Below the pieces are notes generated by a model. It worked only from the letters and a program-made list of their open reading frames with translations, had not been told where the DNA came from and ran no database searches. DNA of 32,869 nucleotides from positions 1-32,869 of the forward strand of contig JAOFDG010000018.1 in the NCBI GenBank assembly GCA_028033615.1, read 5' to 3'. Shown piece by piece: positions 31,271 through 32,869 of this stretch. Every line of letters starts with the position of its first letter. Positions within the stretch are counted from its first letter, which is position 1. This DNA is from Verrucomicrobiales bacterium. Its GTDB lineage: Bacteria; Verrucomicrobiota; Verrucomicrobiia; Verrucomicrobiales; DEV007. The translations under genes and the position numbers were made by a program.

Positions 31271-32869
31271 ATGAATTCATTATATTTTGTAAAAAAGAAT
31301 AAGCTCATCAATTCGATACATCTGTTTACATTATTATTTATATTAGTTTTCATTATAAATTTGGAGGCTACAGAAAAGCCATCGTTTACAGATTATTGCA
31401 AAAAAATAGAGCACGAAATCCAAGGTAGAAAACATGGGTTCATGACAGGCAATCTCACATATTACGTTGGTGGATTTCATGCTAGTTGGAGATTGATAGA
31501 GCACGAGACGATTGGATTAACCCACCCCTTCCACCATGACTTACGAAGCCGCGGCGTTGGACTTCTAAACAGTGAAATAAAGGGCACTGAAAACACGGGC
31601 ACAGGTAACGACTATCAAGGTTGGGAGTTTTATAAAGACACGAAGGTTTTATATGGGAGTGTAATCATAAATAAAAAGAGGCACACATACCCAAAACCCG
31701 TAAGCATGTTATGGAGACCTGATAAAATCATCTGCATATATGACATTGATGGAATAACTATCAAAGAAGAAAAATTTATCGCTTCTAATGATGCTGCCGC
31801 ATCCATCATCACAGCATCAAAACCAATAACGATTGAATTCGAAGGCCACTCTTTTTTTCACCGTAATAGTGTTTCTTCTTCATCATCAATTCAATTTGAT
31901 TCAAAACAAAACAGCATAGTTATAAAGGAAGGTGGCAAGGTTAGATCCAAACCAGATCCTAATGGCAAGATACGGATTGGACCCTGTGTTTACTCTGGAA
32001 TGACAACAGTTTTAAGTTGCTCAAAAAATATTAAAACCACCCTCGTGACGGCTCTAGACGAGAACAAAGTCCATGATTACAAATTTTCAATACCATGTGA
32101 TACCAAAGGGATAACCGTATCCTGGGCCATGCACGACAATCGTAATAAAGCCATATCAATGGCTAGAGATGCTATTATTAAAGATCAAAAATTCTTGGCA
32201 GAAAAAACCAACCAAATGAATAAACTTCTTAATGAGGAGATACCTTGGTTTAGATGCTCAGACGAAAGGTTCGTCGATATTTACTATTATTTATGGTCTC
32301 TATACCTCATGTACTACATAGAGGTTGGTAAGGGTTGGGAAATGGAACCTCACACTCAAACAGCGGTTAATAATTTTCTAGGAATACACCGATATGATGC
32401 AGCCTTTCAAATTAAAGTCGGAGCATGGACCAATAACAAAAAACACTTCGCCTATGGCAATGTTCTAACATGGAAACATCTTACAAAAAATAACAGGTAT
32501 AGAGAATTAAAGGATGGTCTCAGAATAATTTCCGACAACAAGGGAACCTCATGGCATAGCGGCGCCTACGGAGTTGAAACTTGCGAACACGTATTGGGGG
32601 CTTGGCAAATTTATGAACACACCGGTGATGTTGAATTCCTAAGAAGATGTTATTTGGATCACTTTGAAAAACTATTCAAAAAAAGGCTACCCAGTTTCGC
32701 TATGAATCTGTTTGAAGTAGCAGAAAAACTTGAAAGAATATCTCTTCTCATTGGTAAACCTGAAGATGCCAAACATTGGAAGGATATCATTCGTAGGGAC
32801 AAAAATCATATTCGCTCAATGTTTGACCAAAGGTGGGAGTCGAACGGAATCTCTAATTATTTTGCTGGA
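31271..32869 (+). CDS. Exported (alpha/alpha)6-type glycoside hydrolase, 5' part, runs off the window
   Basis: The frame opens at ATG 31271 and stays open for 533 codons to the last base, so the 3' end is missing. Residues 15-32 form a signal peptide (SIHLFTLLFILVFIINLEA region). Residues 40-300 look like an N-terminal beta-sandwich (GNLTYYVGGFHASW, PVSMLWRPDKIICIYDID). From residue 324 (IPWFRCSDERFVDIYYYLWS) the sequence takes on the helical toroid character of GH63/MGH1-like or trehalase-like enzymes: GVETCEHVLGAWQIYEHTGD, then FLRRCYLDHFEKLF and LFEVAEKLERISLLIGKPED. That group hydrolyses alpha-glycosidic bonds by inversion using two acidic residues; these cannot be assigned from this fragment. 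It is divergent from the sulfatase at 29729-31165. Confidence 0.75.
   Translation, partial: MNSLYFVKKNKLINSIHLFTLLFILVFIINLEATEKPSFTDYCKKIEHEIQGRKHGFMTGNLTYYVGGFHASWRLIEHETIGLTHPFHHDLRSRGVGLLNSEIKGTENTGTGNDYQGWEFYKDTKVLYGSVIINKKRHTYPKPVSMLWRPDKIICIYDIDGITIKEEKFIASNDAAASIITASKPITIEFEGHSFFHRNSVSSSSSIQFDSKQNSIVIKEGGKVRSKPDPNGKIRIGPCVYSGMTTVLSCSKNIKTTLVTALDENKVHDYKFSIPCDTKGITVSWAMHDNRNKAISMARDAIIKDQKFLAEKTNQMNKLLNEEIPWFRCSDERFVDIYYYLWSLYLMYYIEVGKGWEMEPHTQTAVNNFLGIHRYDAAFQIKVGAWTNNKKHFAYGNVLTWKHLTKNNRYRELKDGLRIISDNKGTSWHSGAYGVETCEHVLGAWQIYEHTGDVEFLRRCYLDHFEKLFKKRLPSFAMNLFEVAEKLERISLLIGKPEDAKHWKDIIRRDKNHIRSMFDQRWESNGISNYFAG

Noticed and set aside
31630-31812. A 60-codon open frame on the minus strand.
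   Set aside because: It lies wholly inside the long plus-strand glycoside hydrolase frame starting at 31271 and has no features of its own.

Overview
The window is an AT-rich bacterial chromosome segment of about 32.9 kb. It most likely comes from a marine polysaccharide-degrading member of the Verrucomicrobiota; the closest alternatives are Planctomycetota and Lentisphaerota. This is inferred from family content: a Tat-exported Gfo/Idh oxidoreductase, many Cys-type sulfatases, DUF1080, DUF3472 and CIA30 proteins, a GntR-HTH/LacI-type hybrid regulator, and an exported protein with an 'SSNDLNNW' segment of the kind common in verrucomicrobial secreted proteins. I saw no rRNA, tRNA, CRISPR array, insertion sequence or phage gene. 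Almost no start codon is preceded by a recognisable Shine-Dalgarno sequence.

Left part (1-4.7 kb): the tail of an unidentified gene, a Tat-exported oxidoreductase, a single-HKD phospholipase-D-family nuclease, and a membrane-anchored helical-repeat protein, all on the plus strand. On the minus strand follow an ECF sigma factor and a protein that looks like a MerR-type regulator without its DNA-binding domain.

Pectin operon (4.8-8.8 kb, plus): a lipoprotein, a ribokinase-type PfkB kinase, an exported propeller resembling oligogalacturonate lyases, and a family 10 pectate lyase, separated by 8 to 20 bases. Two 15-bp palindromes with the same 7-1-7 geometry and the same central TAATTTA lie before this operon and before the next gene (CIA30). 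They may mark a small regulon tied to the divergent sigma factor.

Central part (9.5-17.9 kb, minus): two overlapping sulfatase genes, a lipocalin-like exported protein with a clear terminator, a GAF protein, an exported zinc metalloprotease, a DUF1080 protein behind a large hairpin with a U-run, a Sel1 lipoprotein and a third sulfatase. Then come a secreted lysine/alanine-rich tandem-repeat protein and a propeller glycosidase-like protein (plus, 17.9-20.0 kb). An exported ferredoxin-fold-like protein and a DUF6174 pair follow (minus), then the hybrid regulator and a DUF3472 protein (plus).

Right part (24.7-32.9 kb): the most striking gene encodes a 1668-residue single-frame protein. It joins a YVTN-type beta-propeller, a two-haem cytochrome c module, a beta-rich segment, about three ankyrin repeats and a complete Cys-type sulfatase. 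Upstream of it lies another iduronate-2-sulfatase-like gene. Divergent from that is the first 533 codons of an exported (alpha/alpha)6-type glycoside hydrolase, which runs off the right edge.

Taken together, the segment looks like part of a catabolic region for sulfated and uronic-acid-containing (pectin-like) polysaccharides. Exported lyases, sulfatases and glycosidases would cut and desulfate the substrate outside the cytoplasm, and a sugar kinase and oxidoreductase could process products. The enzyme that converts sulfatase cysteines to formylglycine is not in the window.
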